From NCBI GenBank assembly GCA_029225165.1, contig JAQXVY010000039.1:1-54951 (forward strand): a stretch of DNA of 54,951 nucleotides. Reading direction: 5' to 3'. Origin of the DNA: Oscillospiraceae bacterium. Lineage in GTDB: Bacteria > Bacillota > Clostridia > Oscillospirales > Acutalibacteraceae. The translations under genes and the position numbers were made by a program. A model generated the notes under the pieces. It was not told the origin of the DNA. It worked only from the letters and a program-made list of their open reading frames with translations, and did no database searches. Positions 1 through 7,080 of the stretch are shown here, piece after piece (the first letter of the stretch is position 1; every line of letters starts with the position of its first letter).

Positions 1-1
1 T

Positions 2-205
2 TTCACATATGAAAATGCCCTGTATAAGAAGGTTGTAAATAAAGAGTCGAGTAAATTAACACACTATGAATACAACTGGACAAAGTCCAAGGTATCCTAT
101 GGTGACATTTGGTTCTTAAGAGCATATGTAACCTACAAGGACGCAAATGGCAATACCTATGAAGTATATGGTGATGTTGTAACTAACGAATCCCTATTTT
201 CATAA
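2..205 (+). CDS. C-terminal end of a probable surface/secreted protein (partial)
   Basis: An open frame enters from the left edge and stops at a TAA at 203-205, giving 67 residues. The visible part is rich in Tyr, Asn and Lys. It ends in a beta-rich stretch around WFLRAYVTYKDANGNTY followed by VYGDVVT. Similar tails occur at the end of secreted Fn3- or Ig-like proteins in ruminococci, but no domain can be named from so short a piece. No sortase motif or membrane anchor is present at the C-terminus. The call rests on the clean frame, and the function is unknown. Confidence 0.6.
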   Translation, partial: FTYENALYKKVVNKESSKLTHYEYNWTKSKVSYGDIWFLRAYVTYKDANGNTYEVYGDVVTNESLFS

Positions 206-210
206 TCATC

Positions 211-239
211 TTGACAAATAAAGATTATTATTCTATAAT
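211..239 (+). promoter_or_regulatory. Consensus sigma-A promoter for the 31-aa peptide
   Basis: A perfect TTGACA (211-216) lies 17 bases before a perfect TATAAT (234-239). It sits 55 bases upstream of the ATG at 294. A full-consensus promoter with ideal spacing is unusual here and predicts strong constitutive expression of the tiny ORF. Confidence 0.85.
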
Positions 240-293
240 TAAGTCGTAAATTTAGCAAAATATAGTTTTTTTGTGTTAAGAGGAGGATTTATT

Positions 294-389
294 ATGAATT
301 ACACAACACCTGATATTGAAGTTATCGCAGTAAAGAATGACCTTGTTGCAAGTGCATCAGGAACAGAAAAAGACGGTAGCGAAGACTAA
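294..389 (+). CDS. 31-residue orphan peptide of unknown function
   Basis: The ORF starts at ATG 294, eight bases after a near-perfect AGGAGG ribosome binding site, and ends at TAA 387-389. It has its own consensus promoter and terminator, so it is a monocistronic unit. The peptide starts MNYTTPDIEVIAV, continues through a Val-Ala-Ser-Ala-Ser-Gly stretch, and ends in an acidic GSED tail. There is no signal peptide, membrane segment or Cys, which argues against a classical bacteriocin or lipoprotein. The gene at the right edge of the window ends in a similar Ala-Thr-Gly-Ser-Gly stretch. Short proteins of this general shape (M-N/K-Y-x-x-P-x-I-E) recur in Clostridia without a known role. A leaderless or modified peptide is possible, but no modification enzyme lies nearby. 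Confidence 0.7.
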   Translation: MNYTTPDIEVIAVKNDLVASASGTEKDGSED

Positions 390-400
390 TTAAAACTCAA

Positions 401-432
401 AAAAGGCTATCCCATATGGGGTAGCCTTTTTT
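401..432 (+). terminator. Intrinsic terminator after the small peptide
   Basis: AAGGCTATCCC and GGGGTAGCC arms around an ATAT loop are followed by a run of six T. The hairpin separates the peptide gene from mntP. Confidence 0.9.
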
Positions 433-477
433 AGTGTTATACTATTACACATAATAGAAAATTATACCTTGGTTATG

Positions 478-506
478 TTGACATTTTATTTTTGATATAA
501 TATTAT
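478..506 (+). promoter_or_regulatory. Promoter for mntP
   Basis: TTGACA (478-483) is followed after 17 bases by TATTAT (501-506), 30 bases before the mntP start. No yybP-ykoY manganese riboswitch fits in the short leader. Confidence 0.6.
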
Positions 507-535
507 AGCCTTATTCCAAAAAAGGATTGTTGTTT

Positions 536-1126
536 ATGGGACTAACCGAAATTATTTTGCTTGCTGTGGGACTTTCTATGGATGCCTTTGCGGTGTCAGT
601 TTGCAAGGGTCTTGCAATTCCTAAAATAAATTTGAAAAAAGCCGCAATATGCGGAATTTGGTTTGGCGGTTTTCAGGCGCTAATGCCTATAATAGGGTAT
701 TTGCTTGGTGCAGGTTTTACCGGATATATAACGGGAATTACCCCCTGGATTGCATTTGTTCTCCTTTCACTTATCGGCGGTAATATGATTAAGGAGGCTG
801 TGTCCAAGGAGGAAGAAAAGGCAAACGACAGCCTTGGCTTTAAGGTTATGCTTACAATGGCTGTTGCCACAAGCATTGACGCATTGGCTGTTGGGGTTAC
901 CTTTGCCTGTGTTCCCGTTTCTATTATGAGCTTTGCAGGAAACTTTTTAAACACACTTTTGGGGGCTGTGATTATAGGCGTTACAACATTTGCACTGTCC
1001 TGCATAGGTGTAAAGATTGGAAATATATTTGGACTGAAATACAAAAGCAAGGCAGAACTTGCCGGTGGAATAATCCTAATTTGCCTTGGAATAAAAATTT
1101 TGCTGGAGCATTTTAATATTTTGTAG
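536..1126 (+). CDS. mntP: Manganese efflux pump MntP
   Basis: MntP exports Mn(II) across the cytoplasmic membrane and prevents manganese toxicity. The 196-residue protein has the family's usual length and about six hydrophobic helices. It shows the two related acidic motifs of the internal repeat, SMDAFAVS near residue 16 and SIDALAVG near residue 119, whose Asp residues are needed for transport in the family. The chosen ATG at 536 sits nine bases after AAGGA; an upstream in-frame TTG at 527 would place the ribosome binding site too close. The gene is monocistronic between two terminators. No Mn-responsive riboswitch is visible, unlike many relatives, so control may come from a protein regulator or be absent. 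Confidence 0.93.
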   Translation: MGLTEIILLAVGLSMDAFAVSVCKGLAIPKINLKKAAICGIWFGGFQALMPIIGYLLGAGFTGYITGITPWIAFVLLSLIGGNMIKEAVSKEEEKANDSLGFKVMLTMAVATSIDALAVGVTFACVPVSIMSFAGNFLNTLLGAVIIGVTTFALSCIGVKIGNIFGLKYKSKAELAGGIILICLGIKILLEHFNIL

Positions 1127-1159
1127 TTGTCTGTCCTACGATTTTCTTATGATAATTCA

Positions 1160-1185
1160 GGTTGTTGCAGTGCAACAGCCTTTTT
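1160..1185 (+). terminator. Terminator after mntP
   Basis: Ten-base arms GGTTGTTGCA and TGCAACAGCC form a tight hairpin followed by TTTTTC. Confidence 0.75.
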
Positions 1186-1453
1186 CTTTTGCCGTATTTC
1201 ATATAAAATCACTTGTTTATTTTACTTTATCTTTCTAAAAAATACGGCATAAAATACAGGAAGCAAAACAGCATTATTGGGGTGTTTTTCCTTATAAAAT
1301 GCACAAAATATACTGCACTTTTTATCCATAAGAAATCTTTGTAAAAATCTGTTGTTTTTTACGAGCATTTTTTCTAACTTTACTATGCATTTGATAGGAG
1401 TTATTGTGTAAAACAGGGAAAATAAAATATAGTGTTTACAAATCCGAAAAGAT
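1186..1453. other. Noncoding AT-rich leader between mntP and adhE
   Basis: No convincing gene. A nine-base inverted repeat, GCCGTATTT (1191-1199) and AAATACGGC (1240-1248), encloses a 40-base loop. TTTACA near 1433 could be the -35 element of the adhE promoter. The rest shows nothing recognisable. Confidence 0.5.
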
Positions 1454-1471
1454 TTGTTAATATTTTAACAT
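1454..1471 (+). promoter_or_regulatory. Rex-type redox operator upstream of adhE
   Basis: TTGTTAATATTTTAACAT matches the Rex consensus TTGTTAA-N4-TTAACAA at all but the last base. It lies 27 bases before the adhE start, where the -10 region should be. Rex is the NADH/NAD+ sensing repressor that commonly controls adhE in Firmicutes. The rex gene itself is not in this window. Confidence 0.75.
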
Positions 1472-1497
1472 AGACTTATGTAAAAGGAGATAAAACT

Positions 1498-4098
1498 ATG
1501 TCAAATTATAGCATCGTAGATTCTGTTGAAGCTTTAGAAGCAAAGCTTGCACAGGTGCGTGAAGCCCAGAAGAAGTTTGCAACATATACTCAGGAACAGG
1601 TTGACGCTATCTTTAAGGCAGCAGCAGTAGCTGCAAATAAGCAGAGAATTCCTCTTGCTAAAATGGCAGTGGAAGAAACAGGAATGGGTGTAGTTGAAGA
1701 TAAGGTTATCAAGAACAACTATGCCGCAGAACACATTTATAACGCTTACAAAAATGTTAAGACCTGTGATGTTATCGAAAGGGACGAATCCTTTGGTACA
1801 ATTAAGCTTGCTGAACCAATCGGCGTTGTTGCAGCAGTTATCCCAACAACAAACCCAACATCAACAGCTATTTTTAAAACATTAATTTCACTTAAGACAA
1901 GAAACGGTATCATCATCTCTCCTCACCCAAGAGCAAAGGCATCCACAATTGCCGCTGCAAAGGTAGTTCTTGAAGCAGCAGTAGCAGCAGGTGCTCCTGA
2001 GGGAATTATCGGTTGGATTGATGTTCCTTCACTTGAAATGACAAACCTTGTTATGAAGGAAGCCGACATTATTCTTGCTACCGGTGGTCCCGGAATGGTT
2101 AAGGCTGCATACTCCAGCGGTAAGCCTGCACTTGGCGTTGGTGCCGGTAACACTCCTGCTATCATTGACGACACAGCAGATATTCTCCTTGCTGTTTCAT
2201 CTATTATCCACTCAAAGACATTTGATAACGGTATGATTTGTGCTTCCGAACAGTCTGTTATCGCTCTAAAGAGTGTTTACGATAAGGTTAAAAAGGAATT
2301 CCAGTACAGAGGATGCTACTTCCTTAACGAAGAAGAAACCGAAAAGGTTAGAAAGACTATCCTTATCAACGGCGCACTTAACGCAAAGATTGTTGGTCAG
2401 TCTGCACACACAATCGCTTCACTTGCAGGTGTTGATGTTCCTGTTGACACAAAGATTATCATCGGTGAAGTTGACAGCGTTGACATTGCAGAAGAATTTG
2501 CTCACGAAAAGCTTTCTCCTGTTCTTGCTTTCTATAAGGCAGAGGACTTTGAGGACGCTCTCAACAAGGCTGAGCATCTTGTTGCTGACGGTGGTTACGG
2601 TCATACTTCTTCCCTTTACTGCAACGCAGTAACAGAGAAGGATAAGATTGATGAATTTGCTAAGAGAATGAAAACTTGCAGAATTCTTGTTAACACACCA
2701 TCATCACACGGCGGTATCGGTGACCTCTACAACTTTAAGTTAGCACCATCACTCACACTTGGTTGTGGCTCATGGGGCGGAAACTCCGTATCAGAAAATG
2801 TTGGTGTAAAACACTTAATCAATATCAAGACAGTTGCAGAGAGAAGGGAAAATATGCTTTGGTTCAGAGCACCTGAAAAGGTTTATCTTAAGAAGGGCTG
2901 TCTGCCTGTAGCCCTCCAGGAGCTTAAGGATGTAATGAATAAGAAGAGAGTATTCATTGTAACAGACCAGTTCCTATATAAGAATGGCTACACAAAATCC
3001 GTAACAGATAAGTTGGACGAGATGGGCATTACCCACACAACATTCTTCAATGTTGCTCCGGACCCAACACTTGCTTGTGCAAAAGAGGGCGCAGAGCAGA
3101 TGAAGGCATTTGAGCCTGACTGCATTATCGCTATCGGCGGTGGTTCTGCAATGGATGCAGCTAAGATTATGTGGGTTCTCTATGAGCATCCTGAGGCAGA
3201 CTTTATGGATATGGCTATGAGATTCATTGATATCCGCAAGAGAGTTTACACATTCCCTAAGATGGGCGAAAAGGCTTACTTCATCTGTGTTCCAACATCA
3301 GCAGGTACAGGTTCCGAGGTAACTCCGTTTGCTGTTATCACAGACGAAAAGAGCGGTATTAAGTATCCTCTTGCTGACTATGAGCTTCTTCCAAATATGG
3401 CTATCATTGATACAGATATGCATATGACAGCTCCTAAGGGTCTTACATCAGCATCAGGTATTGACGCACTTACACACGCATTAGAGGCATATGCTTCTAT
3501 TATGGCAACTGACTACACAGACGGTCTTGCGCTTAAGGCTGCAAAGACAATCTTTGAGTATCTACCAAGATGCTACGACAACGGTCCTAACGACCCTGTT
3601 GCAAGAGAAAAGATGGCTAATGCTGCTACAATGGCAGGTATGTCATTCGCAAATGCTTTCCTTGGTGTATGTCACTCAATGGCTCATAAGCTTGGTGCTT
3701 ATCACCACCTTCCACACGGTATTGCAAACGCTCTCCTCATTGACGAGGTTATCAGATTCAACGCTTCTGAATGTCCAAGAAAGATGGGTACATTCAGCCA
3801 GTATGACCATCCAAAGACAATGGCAAGATATGCTGAGTTTGCAACTTACCTTGGTGCTAAGGGCAAGACAGACGAGGATAAGGTTGAAAACCTCATCAAG
3901 ATGATTGACGAGCTTAAGGAAAGAGTTGGCATCAAGAAGAACATCAAGGATTATGATGTTCCTGAGGATAAGTTCCTTGAAACACTTGACCAGATGTGTG
4001 AGGATGCATTTGACGACCAGTGCACAGGTGCTAACCCAAGATACCCACTTATCTCTGAGATTAAGGAAATGTATCTTAAGGCTTACTACGGCGAATAA
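1498..4098 (+). CDS. adhE: Bifunctional acetaldehyde-CoA/alcohol dehydrogenase AdhE
   Basis: AdhE converts acetyl-CoA to acetaldehyde and then ethanol, regenerating two NAD+ during fermentation. At 866 residues it has the normal length. The N-terminal half is a CoA-acylating aldehyde dehydrogenase with the catalytic Cys in NGMICASEQ (about residue 248). The C-terminal half is an iron-dependent alcohol dehydrogenase with GGGSAMDAAK, GTGSEVTPFAV and the metal-binding stretch HSMAHKLGAYHHLPHG. The ATG follows AAAAGGAGA at a good distance. The gene stands alone, with a Rex operator upstream and a strong terminator downstream. Its codon use is markedly biased, as expected for a highly expressed enzyme. 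AdhE normally assembles into spirosome filaments in the cytoplasm. Confidence 0.97.
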   Translation: MSNYSIVDSVEALEAKLAQVREAQKKFATYTQEQVDAIFKAAAVAANKQRIPLAKMAVEETGMGVVEDKVIKNNYAAEHIYNAYKNVKTCDVIERDESFGTIKLAEPIGVVAAVIPTTNPTSTAIFKTLISLKTRNGIIISPHPRAKASTIAAAKVVLEAAVAAGAPEGIIGWIDVPSLEMTNLVMKEADIILATGGPGMVKAAYSSGKPALGVGAGNTPAIIDDTADILLAVSSIIHSKTFDNGMICASEQSVIALKSVYDKVKKEFQYRGCYFLNEEETEKVRKTILINGALNAKIVGQSAHTIASLAGVDVPVDTKIIIGEVDSVDIAEEFAHEKLSPVLAFYKAEDFEDALNKAEHLVADGGYGHTSSLYCNAVTEKDKIDEFAKRMKTCRILVNTPSSHGGIGDLYNFKLAPSLTLGCGSWGGNSVSENVGVKHLINIKTVAERRENMLWFRAPEKVYLKKGCLPVALQELKDVMNKKRVFIVTDQFLYKNGYTKSVTDKLDEMGITHTTFFNVAPDPTLACAKEGAEQMKAFEPDCIIAIGGGSAMDAAKIMWVLYEHPEADFMDMAMRFIDIRKRVYTFPKMGEKAYFICVPTSAGTGSEVTPFAVITDEKSGIKYPLADYELLPNMAIIDTDMHMTAPKGLTSASGIDALTHALEAYASIMATDYTDGLALKAAKTIFEYLPRCYDNGPNDPVAREKMANAATMAGMSFANAFLGVCHSMAHKLGAYHHLPHGIANALLIDEVIRFNASECPRKMGTFSQYDHPKTMARYAEFATYLGAKGKTDEDKVENLIKMIDELKERVGIKKNIKDYDVPEDKFLETLDQMCEDAFDDQCTGANPRYPLISEIKEMYLKAYYGE

Positions 4099-4118
4099 TT
4101 TATACTGTATAAATATGT

Positions 4119-4151
4119 TATCCCCCAACTTAGATTGGGGGATACTTTTTT
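4119..4151 (+). terminator. Strong terminator after adhE
   Basis: Arms TATCCCCCAA and TTGGGGGATA with a six-base loop are followed by CTTTTTT. Confidence 0.92.
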
Positions 4152-4435
4152 GGCAAAATACTTTTGTAAAAGATTGTTAAAAGTTCGTCAAGTTGCACAA
4201 AAGATTGTTAAAGTGTTGACATATCTCATAACAGTTGTGATAAAAAAATTGTATTATTTGCATAAAATATCACTATGTTTTTGTATATTATAAAGAATAC
4301 TATGGTGTTTTTGAATAAATATACAAGGCTTATTTCGGCAATTTTAACCCTATACTTAAACAAGGGGAATGTTGTATAATATAACCAAAGCAGAAAAGCT
4401 TTTTTATTTGTTCTATATGAAAGGATTGATATTTT
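4152..4435 (+). promoter_or_regulatory. Leader of the APH-like gene with a direct repeat and candidate promoters
   Basis: The 14-mer AAAAGATTGTTAAA occurs twice (4168-4181 and 4199-4212), 31 bases apart, about three helical turns. It lies just before a TTGACA (4216-4221). A second candidate -10, TATAAT, lies at 4375-4380, 56 bases before the gene. The repeats contain TTGTTAA, a Rex half-site, but no palindromic partner is present. No gene is seen here. Confidence 0.4.
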
Positions 4436-5185
4436 ATGAAATTTGAAAAGGTTTTGGCTGAAAGAAAAGATAAAGTTATATACAAAGATGGAGATAGATG
4501 TATTAAGGTTTTCGACGAAAATTACAGGAAGTCTGATGTTCTCAACGAGGCGCTAAACCAGTCCCGTGTTGAAGAAACAGGTCTTAAAATGCCTAAGGTT
4601 TTGGAGGTTACAAAAATCGAGGGCAAATGGGCAATAGTTTCCGACTATATTGAGGGAAAAACCCTTGCACAGCTTATGGCTGAAAATCCTGACAAGCTTG
4701 ACGAATATCTTGAACTGTTTGTCAATGTACAGCTTGACATTTTGGGCAGAAAGTCACCACTCCTTAACAAGCTGTGGGATAAGATGAAGCGTAAAATTGA
4801 CGAAACCACTTTGGACGCAACCACAAGATACGAGCTGCAAACTCGCCTAAGCGGTATGCACAAGCACCACAAGGTTTGTCACGGTGACTTCAACCCAAGT
4901 AATATTATCGTTACTGAGGACGGTACACCATATGTAATCGACTGGTCCCACGCAACACAGGGCAATGCCTCCGCAGATGCCGCCAGAACTTACCTTATCT
5001 TTGTTCTTGAGGGAAAAGAAGATGTAGCTAAAAAGTATCTCCAGCTGTTCAGCCAAAAAGCTGATGTTCCTGTACAGCTTGTACAGGAGTGGATGCCAAT
5101 TGTAGCAGCATCTCAGTCCGTTAAGGGTAAGCCTGAAGAAAGGGAACTCTTAACCTCTTGGGCAAGTGTAATTTCATATGAATAA
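4436..5185 (+). CDS. APH/choline-kinase-like phosphotransferase
   Basis: A 249-residue member of the protein-kinase-like phosphotransferase superfamily (APH family). The catalytic loop HGDFNPSN begins at His149 with Asp151 as the catalytic base. The metal-binding VIDWS (Asp169) stands where the DFG motif of kinases lies. The N-terminal lobe is short, with a conserved Lys-containing strand. Proteins of this kind phosphorylate aminoglycosides, choline or other small alcohols, or act as fructosamine-type kinases. The residues seen do not decide the substrate. It is monocistronic and flanked by terminators. Resistance should not be assumed from this sequence alone. Confidence 0.75.
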   Translation: MKFEKVLAERKDKVIYKDGDRCIKVFDENYRKSDVLNEALNQSRVEETGLKMPKVLEVTKIEGKWAIVSDYIEGKTLAQLMAENPDKLDEYLELFVNVQLDILGRKSPLLNKLWDKMKRKIDETTLDATTRYELQTRLSGMHKHHKVCHGDFNPSNIIVTEDGTPYVIDWSHATQGNASADAARTYLIFVLEGKEDVAKKYLQLFSQKADVPVQLVQEWMPIVAASQSVKGKPEERELLTSWASVISYE

Positions 5186-5200
5186 TTAAGTGATATACTA

Positions 5201-5230
5201 AAGGGCTATCCAAACGGATAGTCCTTTTTT
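5201..5230 (+). terminator. Terminator after the APH-like gene
   Basis: AAGGGCTATCC and GGATAGTCCTT arms around a four-base loop are followed by a T run. Confidence 0.88.
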
Positions 5231-5404
5231 GATGGACTTATGGAGGGAATGAGATAAAGCTTTACCGGTAGAAAACGCACTAAAGATATAATATTGGTAT
5301 ATGCTCAAAAACGAATATAAATCAAATATAACGCATATAAATGCACTTAAACTGTTGAGTATTCATATTTTATGTGATATAATCTAATACAATACAATAA
5401 ATAT

Positions 5405-5510
5405 GAATATGAGCAAGGGAAATACGGTGAAAGTCCGTTGCAACTTCCATTACTGTGATTTTTACAGGAAGCCTTATTCCGTAAATTAAGCCAGATTACT
5501 TGCAATATTC
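5405..5510 (+). ncRNA. Cobalamin riboswitch
   Basis: The aptamer shows the conserved B12-box elements in order: GGTGAAAGTCC with the following GC, then ACTGTGA, then GCCAGATTAC. The closing helix pairs GAATATGAGCAAG (5405-5417) with CTTGCAATATTC (5499-5510). It lies about 135 bases ahead of an operon for cobalamin capture and ECF transport. Two terminator-like hairpins stand between aptamer and gene. By the family rule, adenosylcobalamin binding should lower expression of the operon. Confidence 0.92.
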
Positions 5511-5556
5511 AAGGTTTTGTAGCTTTTGGGTAAGAAGAGTGACCGTTTTGCATAGT

Positions 5557-5579
5557 ACATAGCACAGCTATGTCTTTTT
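5557..5579 (+). terminator. Hairpin in the riboswitch expression platform
   Basis: A perfect seven-base stem ACATAGC/GCTATGT with an ACA loop is followed by CTTTTTG. It may be a weak terminator or part of the switch. Confidence 0.5.
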
Positions 5580-5597
5580 GTGTTATGCATTTTTGGT

Positions 5598-5631
5598 ATC
5601 TCTTTGCCCTTTAGCAAGGAGATTTTTTATT
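5598..5631 (+). terminator. Probable riboswitch attenuator terminator
   Basis: The arms ATCTCTTTGC and GCAAGGAGAT pair with two G-U pairs and are followed by TTTTTTATTTT. It ends 16 bases before the first operon gene. A terminator so close to the start codon after an aptamer is the expected off-switch. The competing antiterminator was not resolved by eye. Confidence 0.75.
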
Positions 5632-5646
5632 TTGAGGTGAAAGAAA

Positions 5647-6654
5647 ATGAAAAAATTGATTTCATTAGTACTTGCGCTTATGATTATTTTTTCTGCAAGT
5701 GCTACATTCAGCGCAGAGGACACAAAGGCATTTGACGGTTATGTATATATGACTGTTGAAAAGCTCACTTTGGGTCAGGGCTTTGTGATTGAGCCTGTTA
5801 AGGTTGGGTACTACAAGGAGGATTCCCTTGGTGATATTACAGAGAGATGCCTTGGCGACAAAAGCACTTTTAAGGGTGATATATCACAGTACTACCTTGA
5901 GGGTGTTGTTGATGGTGGCAATCCACAGAATTGGAGCGAAAAGGATATTCCGTCTGACATATACAACAAGCTCACACAGTCAGGTGAAGAAATCACAGAC
6001 AGGGCAGAGGAAAATATTTTACAGTCCTATGATTTTTCCCCATACGGCGGTTGGATGTTCACAGTGGATAACACAGGAACAAACGACGGTGCAGGAAATA
6101 TAAAGTTAGGTGAGGACAGCTCCACAGGATATTGTTATGAGGACGGCAGTGTGATCCGCTTGCAATATTCCCTTTACGGCTACGGCGAGGATATTGGCAT
6201 AAGCTACGGCTTTATGCCCTTTGAAACCACAAACACCTTTGTCGACAGAAGCGGTCTTATCGCCTATGTTGCAGAGATAAAGGATAGCGGTGAAATTGAA
6301 AAATACGGCAAAGCCTATACTGACGCTATTTCTCTCCTTGGCAAGTGGGATATTACAAAGGAGGACATTGAGGGTGCTGTTTCTGCCCTTGATAAAGCAG
6401 GTGAAAATCCATCACCTATTGATGGCATTTATGGTGATATAAATATGGACGGTGTTGTTGATGTTCGTGATGCAGTAGTTTTACAAAAGTATTGTGTAAA
6501 GTCCGAACAGCTGAGCGAAAAACAGAAATTTTTTGCATTGTTTGACGGTTTAAAGGATATTTCAATTAAGTCCGTAACTCTTATTCAAAAGTATGCAGGA
6601 GAGGTTCTCAAAGATACCTCAATCGGCACAAAAGCAGTGAGATATTATATTTAA
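5647..6654 (+). CDS. Secreted transcobalamin-like (DUF4430) protein with C-terminal dockerin
   Basis: A 335-residue exported protein with a signal peptide (about residues 1-22). The middle carries a divergent DUF4430 beta domain, the domain type found at the C-terminus of vertebrate transcobalamin and intrinsic factor. GGWMFTVDN (about residue 137) and the following GSVIRLQYSLYGYGEDIG align with the GWVYSVNN...GDNIVWQYTCDLGRDVG of the clear DUF4430 protein encoded at 8590-9141. The last 65 residues form a type I dockerin: a canonical calcium loop DINMDGVVDVRD, then a degenerate second repeat DGLKDISIKSV. It is the first gene after the cobalamin riboswitch, so a B12-related surface role is likely. 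The dockerin implies docking to a cohesin-bearing scaffold encoded elsewhere. Confidence 0.78.
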   Translation: MKKLISLVLALMIIFSASATFSAEDTKAFDGYVYMTVEKLTLGQGFVIEPVKVGYYKEDSLGDITERCLGDKSTFKGDISQYYLEGVVDGGNPQNWSEKDIPSDIYNKLTQSGEEITDRAEENILQSYDFSPYGGWMFTVDNTGTNDGAGNIKLGEDSSTGYCYEDGSVIRLQYSLYGYGEDIGISYGFMPFETTNTFVDRSGLIAYVAEIKDSGEIEKYGKAYTDAISLLGKWDITKEDIEGAVSALDKAGENPSPIDGIYGDINMDGVVDVRDAVVLQKYCVKSEQLSEKQKFFALFDGLKDISIKSVTLIQKYAGEVLKDTSIGTKAVRYYI

Positions 6655-6813
6655 GGAAACACTGAATATATCATTTGCACAGATTGTGCTGTCAGATTTT
6701 TTGTCGGTATGTTCAAAAAACCGCAGTAATACTGGCGTATTGTGAGGATTTTTTGGGCATACCGGCAGAAAATATGCAAACAAGATGTGTGAATTGATTT
6801 ATTCAGTGTTTCC
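6655..6813 (+). mobile_element. GGAAAC hairpin element, copy 1 (plus orientation, 159 bp)
   Basis: The element is bounded by GGAAACACTGAATA and TGATTTATTCAGTGTTTCC. Inside, nested arms CGGTATG/CATACCG and AATAC/GTATT fold the whole into a long hairpin. It begins one base after the stop codon of the dockerin gene and ends 12 bases before the next start. It therefore lies inside the cobalamin operon transcript. The flanks TTAA and TGAG are not a clean duplication. Confidence 0.85.
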
Positions 6814-6825
6814 TGAGGTACTATT

Positions 6826-7080
6826 ATGGAAACAAAGCTGACAAGAGAAGACTGCCTTGAGCTTATAATGAATAAGTATAAAGAAACAGGAAAAATCCCA
6901 GAAAAATCAGATTTTTCAGACTATCAGGTAATGATGATAAAGTCCCACTTGGGACCTTGGCCGAGGGCAATGGAAACGGCAGGGGTAAAAGCCCCCAGAA
7001 GTGATGAAAAACTCCATAAAAAGCGAGAAAAACGACTTCGTGCAAAGCAGAGAAAGGCAGAGTTTAAGAAGAATGGATAA
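6826..7080 (+). CDS. Small basic HEAR-like protein in the cobalamin operon
   Basis: An 84-residue, strongly basic protein. Its core, from LTREDCLELIMNKYKETGK to LGPWPRAMETAGVKAP, resembles the homing-endonuclease-associated repeat (HEAR), a helix-turn-helix-like DNA-binding module with a conserved GxWxxAxxxAG motif. The rest is a Lys/Arg tail. No nuclease domain follows. The ribosome binding site TGAGGT overlaps the boundary of hairpin element copy 1. The stop overlaps the start of the next gene (7073), so the two are translationally coupled. A link to B12 is not obvious; it may be a nucleic-acid-binding passenger or regulator. Confidence 0.65.
   Translation: METKLTREDCLELIMNKYKETGKIPEKSDFSDYQVMMIKSHLGPWPRAMETAGVKAPRSDEKLHKKREKRLRAKQRKAEFKKNG

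Noticed and set aside
433..535. Possible manganese (yybP-ykoY) riboswitch before mntP
   Set aside because: The leader after the preceding terminator is only about 100 bases and lacks the conserved loop motifs; an ordinary promoter fits it.
1534..4180. Several open frames inside adhE on both strands
   Set aside because: They are shadows of adhE, with no ribosome binding sites or plausible protein features, caused by its biased codon use.
4168..4212. A second Rex operator after adhE
   Set aside because: TTGTTAA occurs twice as a direct repeat, not as the inverted repeat Rex needs.
4436..5185. Aminoglycoside resistance gene
   Set aside because: Only general APH-fold motifs are present; the substrate cannot be inferred and no resistance context exists.
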